This document shows, in pieces, positions 25,255 through 33,381 of a stretch of DNA of 64,000 nucleotides. The translations under genes and the position numbers were made by a program. The stretch is taken from positions 992,001-1,056,000 of the forward strand of contig NZ_JACHGJ010000001.1 of assembly GCF_014207565.1 (NCBI RefSeq), read 5' to 3'. Source of the stretch: Spirochaeta isovalerica (lineage in GTDB: Bacteria > Spirochaetota > Spirochaetia > DSM-2461). Every line of letters begins with the position of its first letter. The stretch's first letter is position 1. Below the pieces are notes generated by a model. That model worked only from the letters and a program-made list of their open reading frames with translations. It was not told the origin of the DNA and did not search any database.

Positions 25255-26793
25255 TTATTCAGCTCCTGAATAGTTTAATGCCGTTGCAATAGAAATCATT
25301 GTAGTAATCAGCCCCAATCCCGTCGCAATAGCCGGAAAATACTGATTAAAATTATAGAGAAAATCATTGGAAATGGCATTGATTGTATCTCCGGGTTCAA
25401 TGGAATCTAATTCACTCTTCCGAGATCCGGTTGAATCGGTGATGATAACTTTACCGTTTTTATTGCGTAGATTATCAAATCCACCTGCCTGGTTAACATA
25501 ATAGATATAATCAGCATTTGGATTATAGGGAAAAGGTCCTGGAAAATTGGCAGCGCCGGTAACATAAACAAGTGGCCTGTTTACAGGAATGATAATTTGA
25601 TCGAAGGGCTCAAGCAGAACATCATCTTCTATATCGTAATTATAGATAAGCCGTTCCATATTGACTGCAATCGGTACTCCGTCCCTGAGAATATATCCAT
25701 TCCTCAGTGAAGCAAACGGAGCAAATGAATCACGGAGAGAATCCAGAATATCATACAGAGTCTCTCCCAGGCTTATGGGATAGGATATGCGGTCATATTC
25801 TTCTATTTGATCGATAGTATCGACACCAAGAGTCTGAAGAACTTCGGAATTTAATATCCCGCCTTCCACATAAACAACAGGCTGAACCCTGATAATTGAA
25901 GGAACCGTGACAATATCCCCATTATGGAACTCGAACTCGCGGCTATAGTCCTCACGATTAATGAAGAAAGTACTGGGATGGTTTCCAGTAAACCGGTCAA
26001 TACGAATTCTTTCCGCATTGGCCATGGGAGTGAAACCGCCTGTATAACGTTCAACGTGATCTATTGTATCGGAATCGAGAAGCTGATAAACACCGGGCTT
26101 ATATACCTCTCCCCTCATTTCAATTTCTCTATGAATACGATTGATGATTATTGTATCATCTGGACGAATCGTCGGATTCTGAGCAAGGTCTCCCTGATTC
26201 AAGGCCAGTAGAAGATCGTAGGAGTTCGTAACCCCATCCCTGGAGAGAATCTGTATGTCCCGGACTGAAGAATAGTCACCGAGAATACCGTCGAGAACTT
26301 CGCTCAAACGGGACAATCCCCAGGCTGTAACATATCGGGATTCAGGGATTTCACCTCTTACGGGGACCTGAAAAACACCGACAGATATAATATTCAACGA
26401 GGGAAGACTGCGGGGATAGGCATCGGCAATTTTCTGTTCGATAACAGGCTTAAGCTGAGCAAAAGTCATACCGGAAGCATTAAGCTTACCGAAAATAGTC
26501 ATATTGATTGTATAATCGCTTTCAACAAGAAGAATATTGGAGACTGTTTCACCGGCAAGCAGGAATGTTAATTCATAAACATCACCAGGGGTGACAGGAT
26601 ATTGACGATTGGAAATGGCCAGCTGAAGATTTTCAGCAGTCTCCGGAACTGCACTCAAAGGCAGAACAGCCTGGGGAATGTATTGTGTTTGACTTACTCC
26701 GTTGTCAGGTTCTCCTGCTCCCGGCATGGTAAACTGCTGAGCCCAGAGAAAAGTACTGATTGTAAAAATGAGTAATGGTATAAGTTTTTTCAT
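25255..26793 (-). CDS. Wza-like polysaccharide export protein (multi-SLBB)
   Basis: Outer-membrane polysaccharide export (OPX) protein, 512 residues. Signal peptide MKKLIPLLIFTISTFLWAQ. A Poly_export domain about 60-150 (YPVTPGDVYELTF, DYTINMTIFGKLNASGMTF) is followed by several SLBB beta-grasp repeats (VPVRGEIPESRYV, EMRGEVYKPGVYQLLD, VYVTGAANFPGPF). A hydrophobic C-terminal segment (FPAIATGLGLITTMISIATAL) probably forms the membrane-spanning helix. It lacks a lipobox, unlike E. coli Wza. It overlaps the wzz-like gene by 4 nt and forms the trans-envelope export channel with it. Confidence 0.92.
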   Translation of the reverse strand: MKKLIPLLIFTISTFLWAQQFTMPGAGEPDNGVSQTQYIPQAVLPLSAVPETAENLQLAISNRQYPVTPGDVYELTFLLAGETVSNILLVESDYTINMTIFGKLNASGMTFAQLKPVIEQKIADAYPRSLPSLNIISVGVFQVPVRGEIPESRYVTAWGLSRLSEVLDGILGDYSSVRDIQILSRDGVTNSYDLLLALNQGDLAQNPTIRPDDTIIINRIHREIEMRGEVYKPGVYQLLDSDTIDHVERYTGGFTPMANAERIRIDRFTGNHPSTFFINREDYSREFEFHNGDIVTVPSIIRVQPVVYVEGGILNSEVLQTLGVDTIDQIEEYDRISYPISLGETLYDILDSLRDSFAPFASLRNGYILRDGVPIAVNMERLIYNYDIEDDVLLEPFDQIIIPVNRPLVYVTGAANFPGPFPYNPNADYIYYVNQAGGFDNLRNKNGKVIITDSTGSRKSELDSIEPGDTINAISNDFLYNFNQYFPAIATGLGLITTMISIATALNYSGAE

Positions 26794-27998
26794 GCTTCCC
26801 CTGTCAAAATTTTTCTGTTTTTAGGATCGTTAATTATTTTTTTTAAATATTCAATAATTAGAGCCAGTGCGATCATGGCAATAAAAGCACCGGCTGTAAC
26901 CTGTATGCACATCTTTCCCCGACTGGGACCGATTTTCTCTTCGGGAACTTCGGCGTATTCTAATACCGTAAAAGCACCGGCATCGGCAGCGACAAGTTTT
27001 GTCACTTCATAACGCTCAGAAAGTGTCTGGTAGAGCTGGGTTTTCAGTTCCAGTTCGGCCGTTAAGTGAGAAAATGTCAAAGAAAGCTGGGGAAGTTCCG
27101 CTAGGGATGGCATGGTCCGTCCGTCACTGCTGGTATAACCCGATTCAATCCGGCGGATCTGGGTAATGACATTGTCCCTCTGGTTTTTAAGAGAAGTAAG
27201 CGCCGGATCTTCAATCGTGGAGTACTCGGAATAGGAGCGAATCTGCAACTCGATCTGGTTAAGGGATGTTCTGAGATCGGTGAGCATAGTGGATTGAGCT
27301 TCGGCAATTTCACGGATGTCGAGAACACCGTGCTCCAGTTGAAAAGTTTCAATATCAGCCTCAACATTCTTAATATCCTGAGAAAGCTCTTCGAGTTTCT
27401 CTTCCATTAGAGATAGTTCATTTGATCTTACGGAAATATTCTGTTCCAGGAACCACTGCTCAAGCAACTCGATTTCATAATTAACTACTTCCGAAGCAAA
27501 GAAAGGATCTGTAGCACTATAAGAAATGACCAGAGCTCCGGAATCATCATAAAAAGTATTCTGGGAACTATTCCGGAAAATAGTCCTGGACCGGTTTTTA
27601 ATATTTTCTTCGATATTATATTTTTCGATCATACCAAAATGATCAATAACTTCATCAATGAACGAACGGCTGTTTATGATATGCATGGCCAGCTGGGAAG
27701 GAGAAGAACCGGCTCCGGATGAATCGATCCCGAAAGCCGACAGCATGGCAGACATATTTATTTCACTGCCCCCTTCCTGGAAAAGGACAACTCCCGAAGC
27801 CTGGTAAACATTGGGCATAGGGCTGACTTCTGCCGGCAGCTTTAGCGACACCATGGCAAAGGCGACAACAGCAACAGCTGCAACCGATGTGCCGGTAATA
27901 ATCAAGACTTTATATTTGAGTAGGAGCATGACATATTTAAGTATTGTCTGTATAAAGGTTTTCTCTTCCGGGTTTTCGATCACTTGAGGCTGTTCCAT
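26790..27998 (-). CDS. Wzz-type chain-length / co-polymerase protein
   Basis: Inner-membrane polysaccharide co-polymerase, 402 residues. TM1 is about 35-55 and TM2 about 368-388 with a short cytoplasmic tail. The periplasmic part is predominantly coiled coil (NELSLMEEKLEELSQDIKNVEADI). No tyrosine-kinase domain is fused, so it is a PCP-2b/PCP-1-like form. It partners the Wza-like gene. The ATG has no ribosome site and TATAGT lies 8 nt before it, indicating a probable leaderless mRNA. Confidence 0.9.
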   Translation of the reverse strand: MEQPQVIENPEEKTFIQTILKYVMLLLKYKVLIITGTSVAAVAVVAFAMVSLKLPAEVSPMPNVYQASGVVLFQEGGSEINMSAMLSAFGIDSSGAGSSPSQLAMHIINSRSFIDEVIDHFGMIEKYNIEENIKNRSRTIFRNSSQNTFYDDSGALVISYSATDPFFASEVVNYEIELLEQWFLEQNISVRSNELSLMEEKLEELSQDIKNVEADIETFQLEHGVLDIREIAEAQSTMLTDLRTSLNQIELQIRSYSEYSTIEDPALTSLKNQRDNVITQIRRIESGYTSSDGRTMPSLAELPQLSLTFSHLTAELELKTQLYQTLSERYEVTKLVAADAGAFTVLEYAEVPEEKIGPSRGKMCIQVTAGAFIAMIALALIIEYLKKIINDPKNRKILTGEA

Positions 27999-28006
27999 AG
28001 TATGAT

Positions 28007-28034
28007 ACTATATTCAAATGCAAGAAGTTGTCCA
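28007..28034 (-). promoter_or_regulatory. Promoter of wzz/wza-like operon
   Basis: On the minus strand TGGACA (28029-28034), 16 nt, TATAGT (28007-28012), then 8 nt to the ATG with no Shine-Dalgarno sequence. Confidence 0.65.
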
Positions 28035-28045
28035 GTCGGATATTT

Positions 28046-28074
28046 TTGAGTTGAAATCTTAACCCCCATAGAGT
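28046..28074 (+). promoter_or_regulatory. Promoter of the LuxR-type regulator gene
   Basis: TTGAGT (28046-28051), 17 nt, TAGAGT (28069-28074), upstream of ATG 28089 and divergent from the wzz promoter. Confidence 0.5.
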
Positions 28075-28088
28075 ATTCTGAGAGTAAT

Positions 28089-28760
28089 ATGGCCATCGAC
28101 AGTAATACTTATCCGAACACCAGGGTCTTTATTATAGGACCTTTAACTTTACAGAATGAATTTCTACTCTATGTAATTAAAAAAGAGATAGGTATAGAAT
28201 GCACTATATATGACCAGGAGCTTAACTCGTTTCCTGCCAATCTGAAAATCGACAACATAACATATGACGAAAAAATGCTCATCCTGATTGACAGTGAACA
28301 TCAGAGTTTCGAAGAAATCCAGAAGAGCATTGTCACCAATGAAAAGCTTTCCAAATGCCTGATAGCCCTTTTTAATCTCCATGAAAGCGCTGGTGTAGAA
28401 AAGAAAGCTCTAGCACGCCGGATCAGAGGTTTTTTCTATAAAGATGATCATTTTGAAGTATTCCTTAAAGGTATACGATTCATTCTGAACGGTGAAATTT
28501 GGATTTCCCGGGAAATCCTTCTCAAATATGTATTTGACAGCCTGGAAGAAAAGCAGGATGCTATCGCTGAAAAAACATCTCTGACTCCCCGGGAGATTGA
28601 AATCCTGACTCTTGTCAGTATGGGGTCTTCTAATGAAGAGATATCCAACAAGATTTGTATAAGCACAAATACAGTAAAGACACATATGTACAATATCTTT
28701 AAGAAGATAAATGTGCAGAATCGTTTGCAGGCTGCTTTATGGGCAGCTACGAATCTATAA
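28089..28760 (+). CDS. LuxR/CsgD-type regulator with degenerate receiver
   Basis: 223 residues. The N-terminal ~130 residues fold-match a receiver domain, but the acidic pair near the N-terminus is absent (VFIIGPL). Only D68 in LILIDSE lies at the usual phosphorylation strand, so control by phosphorylation is doubtful. The C-terminal NarL/LuxR HTH is clear (LTPREIEILTLVSMGSSNEE, TNTVKTHMYNIFKKI). CsgD and VpsT are degenerate regulators of this shape that switch on extracellular matrix genes. It sits between the divergent wzz/wza genes and the polysaccharide operon, so it is the likely local activator (inference). Confidence 0.85.
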   Translation: MAIDSNTYPNTRVFIIGPLTLQNEFLLYVIKKEIGIECTIYDQELNSFPANLKIDNITYDEKMLILIDSEHQSFEEIQKSIVTNEKLSKCLIALFNLHESAGVEKKALARRIRGFFYKDDHFEVFLKGIRFILNGEIWISREILLKYVFDSLEEKQDAIAEKTSLTPREIEILTLVSMGSSNEEISNKICISTNTVKTHMYNIFKKINVQNRLQAALWAATNL

Positions 28761-28908
28761 TAACTACTTTCCCTAATCCTTCCCTTCTCACCCATAAATA
28801 GATGATGAATATAAGTACTATTCTGCCAATACCGCTTAAATATAAGATTTTCATGAATAATTTCTATCTCATCCTCAATTTCATGACTCAGTAGTAACAG
28901 GTAATACC

Positions 28909-28921
28909 GGAGTACTACTCC
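28909..28921. promoter_or_regulatory. Dyad GGAGT-ACT-ACTCC, operator candidate
   Basis: Perfect 5-bp arms around ACT in the 260-nt gap between the LuxR-type regulator and the PilZ gene, where no other gene is visible. Confidence 0.35.
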
Positions 28922-28973
28922 AAGCTAGTGCTTTTGTCGATAGAAACATCTGAAATTTCATACTGCAACCTCA

Positions 28974-29000
28974 TTTACGACAATGCAGACAAGTCGTAAA
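28974..29000. promoter_or_regulatory. Inverted repeat TTTACGAC / GTCGTAAA
   Basis: Perfect 8-bp arms separated by 11 nt, ending 20 nt before the PilZ ATG. Too weak in GC and without a T-run, so an operator or mRNA hairpin is likelier than a terminator. Confidence 0.45.
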
Positions 29001-29020
29001 GTGTGTACAAGAGCAAAACT

Positions 29021-29362
29021 ATGTACGGTGTAGAAAAAAGACAACAGGAGAGATACTCACTACGCGCCCCCGTTCAACTTCGTAAAGAAGACGGGTCAGT
29101 TCGTATCACCGACGGGTTTCTCACAAAAGACATCTCGTCCAAAGGTGTCTGTATCGAGTCCAACGATCCATCTCTTCTGCCGGGGGAAAAAGTCCACCTG
29201 GAAGTCACACTGACAATAGATAAACTCAGGGAGCTATTTGACTGTTCGGAAAAAATCATTCTGAAGGTTGATGGATCCGTTGTTCGCTCAAAGAATGAAG
29301 GAGTGGCGATAGAGTTCGATAGAAAGTACTCTATTTTCCCCGAAATCCTGCGAGCTAATTGA
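29021..29362 (+). CDS. PilZ-domain c-di-GMP-binding protein
   Basis: A single PilZ domain of 113 residues. Both c-di-GMP contact motifs are present: R-x-x-x-R in QERYSLRAPV near residues 10-14, and D-x-S-x-x-G in KDISSKGVCIES. The start MYGVEK at 29021 is preferred over the GTG at 29003. It has no membrane segment. It stands immediately before the sugar transferase gene (6-nt gap), so it is co-transcribed with the first enzyme of the polysaccharide pathway. It probably acts as an adaptor on synthesis or export, as PilZ proteins do in alginate and cellulose systems. Confidence 0.92.
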   Translation: MYGVEKRQQERYSLRAPVQLRKEDGSVRITDGFLTKDISSKGVCIESNDPSLLPGEKVHLEVTLTIDKLRELFDCSEKIILKVDGSVVRSKNEGVAIEFDRKYSIFPEILRAN

Positions 29363-29368
29363 GGCAGC

Positions 29369-30625
29369 ATGTTCCGGCAGCGCCTCGATTCACCGATTTG
29401 TTTCATTGGACCTTCAGCAGGGATGCTGGAGCATTGGAGAAGGTCCGTTCACATGAGAAAAGCACAATTGGAGAATGGGAAAATGGGAAGAACACTTACC
29501 GGCATTAAAAGAATAAACAGTACATTTGAGAATATTTTTACATACGAAGAGTTTCGCGCTCTGATCACTTATGAAAGATCGCGGTCCGACCGGAACGGCA
29601 GTGTTTTTTCGATCATTGTTCTGGACACATCACAAAAGCAGCAGAAAAGCCTGAAGAATATTGTCAATAAGATTACTCATGTAGCCCGGACGATTGACTG
29701 TATAGGCTGGTATGAAGATGACAATATTGCCATTCTTCTGCCTGACACCCGGGAAGAAGGGGCTATCGTTTTCGGAAATAAGCTGGTAAGTGAATTGAAT
29801 CTTATTAAAGAAAACATTCATCTGGAGATTTATTCCTACCCCGATCACTGGCTGTCCAATATGGATGAAAAAAAAACAGCTAAAAACAGAAATAACAATA
29901 GTCTGAAAAATATGATGGAACGGCAGTTTGTCATGAAAATGCCCTTCTGGAAAAGGGCTCTTGATATTTCTGTGTCAATTTTGATGATTATTCTATCCTC
30001 CCCTATTCTTTTGTTTACGGTTCTGTATATCAAGATCGTGTCTCCCGGGCCTGTTTTTTTTACTCAGTCCAGAATCGGTTATAAGGGGATGCCCTTCAAG
30101 TTCTACAAATTCCGTTCCATGCATTATGGAAATAATCAGGGATACCATGGAAAACACGCCCAGAGTTTTATCAAGGACGGAGATGTTCCCATGGAAAAAC
30201 TCGATGAAGCTGACCCGAGGATTATTCCCGGTGGGCGGATATTGAGAAAATCCTGTATTGATGAGATGCCTCAGCTCATTAATGTTTTAAAGGGAGAGAT
30301 GAGTCTTGTGGGACCTCGTCCCTGTATTCCTTATGAAGCTGAAGAATATCTTCGGTGGCATACGCATCGTTTTGATACTGTTCCCGGAATGACGGGATTG
30401 TGGCAGGTCAGCGGGAAGAATAAGTTGACTTTTAAACAGATGATCAGGTTGGATATTCAGTATTGCAGGAATATGAGTTTAAGAAGAGATATCGGTATTA
30501 TAATCAAAACTCCTTCAGCAATTGCATTTATGATAATTGAATCAATTAAGAATAAATTGGAAAATAAGCGAATTACTGATTTTCAAAGGCATCAGGTTCA
30601 AAAATCTTCAAAACCTATTATTTAA
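29369..30625 (+). CDS. Polyprenyl-P sugar transferase with degenerate GGDEF domain
   Basis: 418 residues. The C-terminal ~225 residues are a WcaJ/WbaP-type glycosyl-1-phosphate transferase: membrane segment ~200-222, SPGPVFFTQSRIG, KFYKFRSM, IDEMPQLINVLKGEMSLVGP, and PGMTGLWQVSG. It would load the first sugar phosphate onto undecaprenyl phosphate. The N-terminal ~55-150 aligns with a GGDEF fold (TYEEFRALITYERSRSDRNG, VARTIDCIGWYEDDNIAILL). EDDNI (116-120) replaces GGDEF, while RTID (107-110) keeps the RxxD inhibitory-site motif at the correct five-residue distance. That predicts c-di-GMP binding without catalysis. Internal Met codons at 29453 and 29483 are alternative starts. Confidence 0.88.
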   Translation: MFRQRLDSPICFIGPSAGMLEHWRRSVHMRKAQLENGKMGRTLTGIKRINSTFENIFTYEEFRALITYERSRSDRNGSVFSIIVLDTSQKQQKSLKNIVNKITHVARTIDCIGWYEDDNIAILLPDTREEGAIVFGNKLVSELNLIKENIHLEIYSYPDHWLSNMDEKKTAKNRNNNSLKNMMERQFVMKMPFWKRALDISVSILMIILSSPILLFTVLYIKIVSPGPVFFTQSRIGYKGMPFKFYKFRSMHYGNNQGYHGKHAQSFIKDGDVPMEKLDEADPRIIPGGRILRKSCIDEMPQLINVLKGEMSLVGPRPCIPYEAEEYLRWHTHRFDTVPGMTGLWQVSGKNKLTFKQMIRLDIQYCRNMSLRRDIGIIIKTPSAIAFMIIESIKNKLENKRITDFQRHQVQKSSKPII

Positions 30626-30657
30626 TGAAAACACATCTCTAATTATCCCACAAAAAA

Positions 30658-31449
30658 ATGAAAAAAATACTTTTAGGCAAGATTCATGCTGATTTTGTAT
30701 CCATGAATGAAGCAATAGAAATAATTATAAACAGGGCTAAAACAAAACAGGGTGGATATGTTGTAACGCCCAATGTTGATCATATAGTCATTGCAGAAAA
30801 AAATAAATCCCTTGTAGAAGCATATGCAAACGCATTTCTATCACTAGCTGATGGAAAACCAATTATATGGATGAGTCATATCGCTGGATATCCATTACTA
30901 GAAAAAGTATCCGGATCAGATCTGATAAAGCCGCTCCTCCAGAGGGCGGCAGAGGAATCTTTGAGAGTATATTTCCTAGGTTCTGCTCCGGGAGTTGGTA
31001 AAACTGCAGCTGAAATATTATGTAACGAAATACTTCATTTGAAAGTTGTTGGCGTAGACTCCCCACCTATGGGATTCAATTCTGATCCGGAACTGGAAAA
31101 AATCGCAAGAGAGAAAATGCTTAAGTCAACTCCGGATCTTGTTCTTTTTGCTCTTGGTGCTCCCAAACAGGAGTTACTTATGTATCGCTGGCAAAAAAAT
31201 GATGAAACAATAGTGATGATCGGAATCGGTGCAGGTCTGGATTTTATTTCAGGAAAAGTGAAAAGAGCCCCATCCTGGATGTCTCACTCAGGTCTGGAAT
31301 GGTTATACAGATTAAGCCGTGATCCGAGAAGGCTTGCTAGGAGGTATCTCGTTCGGGATATTGGAATATTTCCCATATTCTTTCGTATGTTGAGAACACC
31401 GAAATCTCAGAGAGTAAAAAAATACATTCAGGAGACACGGAGTAATTAA
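30658..31449 (+). CDS. WecG/TagA/CpsF family glycosyltransferase (GT26)
   Basis: 263 residues, cytoplasmic face. Family motifs: VTPNVDHIVIAEKN, SLADGKPIIWMS, VSGSDLIKPLL, YFLGSAPGV, ALGAPKQELLMYRW, and IGAGLDFISGKVKRAPSWM. It adds the second sugar to the polyprenyl-linked primer. It begins 32 nt after the sugar transferase gene and ends overlapping the epimerase start by one base. Confidence 0.92.
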   Translation: MKKILLGKIHADFVSMNEAIEIIINRAKTKQGGYVVTPNVDHIVIAEKNKSLVEAYANAFLSLADGKPIIWMSHIAGYPLLEKVSGSDLIKPLLQRAAEESLRVYFLGSAPGVGKTAAEILCNEILHLKVVGVDSPPMGFNSDPELEKIAREKMLKSTPDLVLFALGAPKQELLMYRWQKNDETIVMIGIGAGLDFISGKVKRAPSWMSHSGLEWLYRLSRDPRRLARRYLVRDIGIFPIFFRMLRTPKSQRVKKYIQETRSN

Positions 31450-32408
31450 TGGTTTATGATTTTAAAGGTTTCAGGGTTCTTGTTCTTGGCGGGGCTGGTT
31501 TTATTGGAAGGAGTTTATGCCAATTACTTCTTGATAATGGAGCTGCAGTCCGATGCTTAGATAGGGGAAAGCCCCAGGGCGATCAATACCTTGAGGATCT
31601 GAAAAATGAAATGGAATGGGTATCGGCTGATTTTTCTGATGAACAGAAAATCAGAGAAGCAGTGGAAGGGATGGATTATATTTTTCATCTAATTTCGACA
31701 ACAATTCCAGCGTCTTCGAACCAGGACCTTCTATTTGATTTAACATCAAATGTGGTTCCAACTCTTAAATTATTGGATATCGCCAAAGATGCGAAAATAA
31801 AAAAACTGATATTCATATCTTCCGGTGGTACTATATACGGAATCCCTCATTCCGTTCCCATACCAGAAAATCATCAGACAAATCCACTTTGCGGATATGG
31901 GATTCACAAACTTGCAATAGAGAAATACCTGAGTCTGTATTACTATAACTTCAATTTAAATTATTCCATTCTACGTTTATCCAATCCATACGGATATGCT
32001 CAAATTTCTGATAGACCGCAAGGAGTAATAGGGAAGTTTATCTATCAAGCGCTCAGAAACAAACCTCTGGAGATTTGGGGAGATGGAAGTGTTGTTCGTG
32101 ATTATATTTATATTGATGATATACTAGACGCATTTCTTCGAGCTATGCTCTATGAAGGAAAAGAAAAAGTATTTAACGTCGCTTCCGGAATAGGACATTC
32201 CTTGACAGATATCATTTCTTACATTGAAGGTGCCGCAGGGTATCCTTTAAATGTTTCCTTTTCCAGTTCTCGTCATGTAGATGTTCCTTTGAACGTCCTC
32301 GACATCTCTCGTATTAAAACAGAACTGGGTTGGTGTCCCGAGACGGACATGGCAACTGGAATCGGAAAACTATTTGAATACAGCCGGCAATTGAAGAACT
32401 TGAAATGA
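31449..32408 (+). CDS. NAD-dependent sugar epimerase/dehydratase (SDR)
   Basis: Extended short-chain dehydrogenase, 319 residues. NAD-binding GGAGFIGRS near residue 12-20; catalytic S-x(n)-YGIHK, where the usual YxxxK is satisfied by Y-G-I-H-K; substrate-side motifs RLSNPYG and GDGSVVRDYIYIDD. It probably makes a nucleotide-sugar precursor, such as a UDP-glucose 4-epimerase-type product. Exact sugar cannot be told. Overlaps the next gene by 4 nt. Confidence 0.9.
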   Translation: MVYDFKGFRVLVLGGAGFIGRSLCQLLLDNGAAVRCLDRGKPQGDQYLEDLKNEMEWVSADFSDEQKIREAVEGMDYIFHLISTTIPASSNQDLLFDLTSNVVPTLKLLDIAKDAKIKKLIFISSGGTIYGIPHSVPIPENHQTNPLCGYGIHKLAIEKYLSLYYYNFNLNYSILRLSNPYGYAQISDRPQGVIGKFIYQALRNKPLEIWGDGSVVRDYIYIDDILDAFLRAMLYEGKEKVFNVASGIGHSLTDIISYIEGAAGYPLNVSFSSSRHVDVPLNVLDISRIKTELGWCPETDMATGIGKLFEYSRQLKNLK

Positions 32409-33349
32409 AAAAACGGATTTGTACTATTATAATAAACTATAAAACTGCCTTGATTACCCGGAATTGTGTTGAAAGCCTGGTACCTCAACTGAACTCAGAT
32501 GCCGACCACATTATCATAGTTGACAACAATTCTGGTGATGCGGAAATTGAACTTCTGAAGAGCGGACTCATGGATTTCACATCTGCCGGAATTGTAACGA
32601 TTCTTCCTCTTAATGCAAACAATGGCTTTTCTTCAGGTAATAATGCTGGAATTACTGCCTGTCCTGCAGAATTTTACTTACTAGCGAATTCGGATACTCT
32701 TTTCCTCCCGGGAGCCATTACCGGACTTCTTGAAGGAGCATCAAAACACCCAGATGCAGGTCTGCTCAGCCCCAGGCTTGAATGGCCTGATGAAATTCCT
32801 CAAGTATCGTGCTTTAGATTTCCTTCCCCCCTTACTGAAATCATACGCTCAGCCAATACTGGTCCAATTACTAGTTTATTCAGAAGATATGATGTGCCGC
32901 TTGCCCCTGAGAAACATGTCACTCACCCGGAATGGACAAGTTTTGCCTGTGTGCTGATACGAGATAAAGTAATAAAAAAAATCGGTTTACTGGACGATGG
33001 TTTTTTTATGTACCATGAAGATATTGATTATTGTCGCAGACTTCGCCAAGCAGGTTTTAATATCGTCAACTGGCCGGAGGCTAGAGTTATACATTTGCAG
33101 GGAAAGAGTTCAGAAGTTGATAATAACAAGCGCGAAAAGAAATCTCTTCCTGATTATTTCTACCACTCCCGAGCTCGTTATTACAGAAAATATTACGGAA
33201 ATATAGGATTTCTTACCGCGAATATTCTCTGGATTATCGGTCGCGGGATTTCAATGTTCCGTCAGGTTTTTATGGGCAATGAAAGACCCGTTCCCCAACG
33301 GGAGTTTTTCAATATATGGAAGTCGAAGTCTCTGCGTAAAGGCATGTAA
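32405..33349 (+). CDS. GT2 glycosyltransferase (rhamnosyltransferase-like)
   Basis: 314 residues. GT-A fold with IIINYKTA, VDNNSGD near the N-terminus, ANSDTLF in place of the D-x-D metal motif (N-S-D), and DDGFFMYHEDIDYCRRLRQAG, a hallmark of the WcaA/RfbN-like subgroup. A C-terminal amphipathic region may attach to the membrane. Acceptor and donor sugars unknown. Confidence 0.9.
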   Translation: MKKRICTIIINYKTALITRNCVESLVPQLNSDADHIIIVDNNSGDAEIELLKSGLMDFTSAGIVTILPLNANNGFSSGNNAGITACPAEFYLLANSDTLFLPGAITGLLEGASKHPDAGLLSPRLEWPDEIPQVSCFRFPSPLTEIIRSANTGPITSLFRRYDVPLAPEKHVTHPEWTSFACVLIRDKVIKKIGLLDDGFFMYHEDIDYCRRLRQAGFNIVNWPEARVIHLQGKSSEVDNNKREKKSLPDYFYHSRARYYRKYYGNIGFLTANILWIIGRGISMFRQVFMGNERPVPQREFFNIWKSKSLRKGM

Positions 33350-33381
33350 ATTGATTGAGAATATATAAGGCGAAAAAGCTG

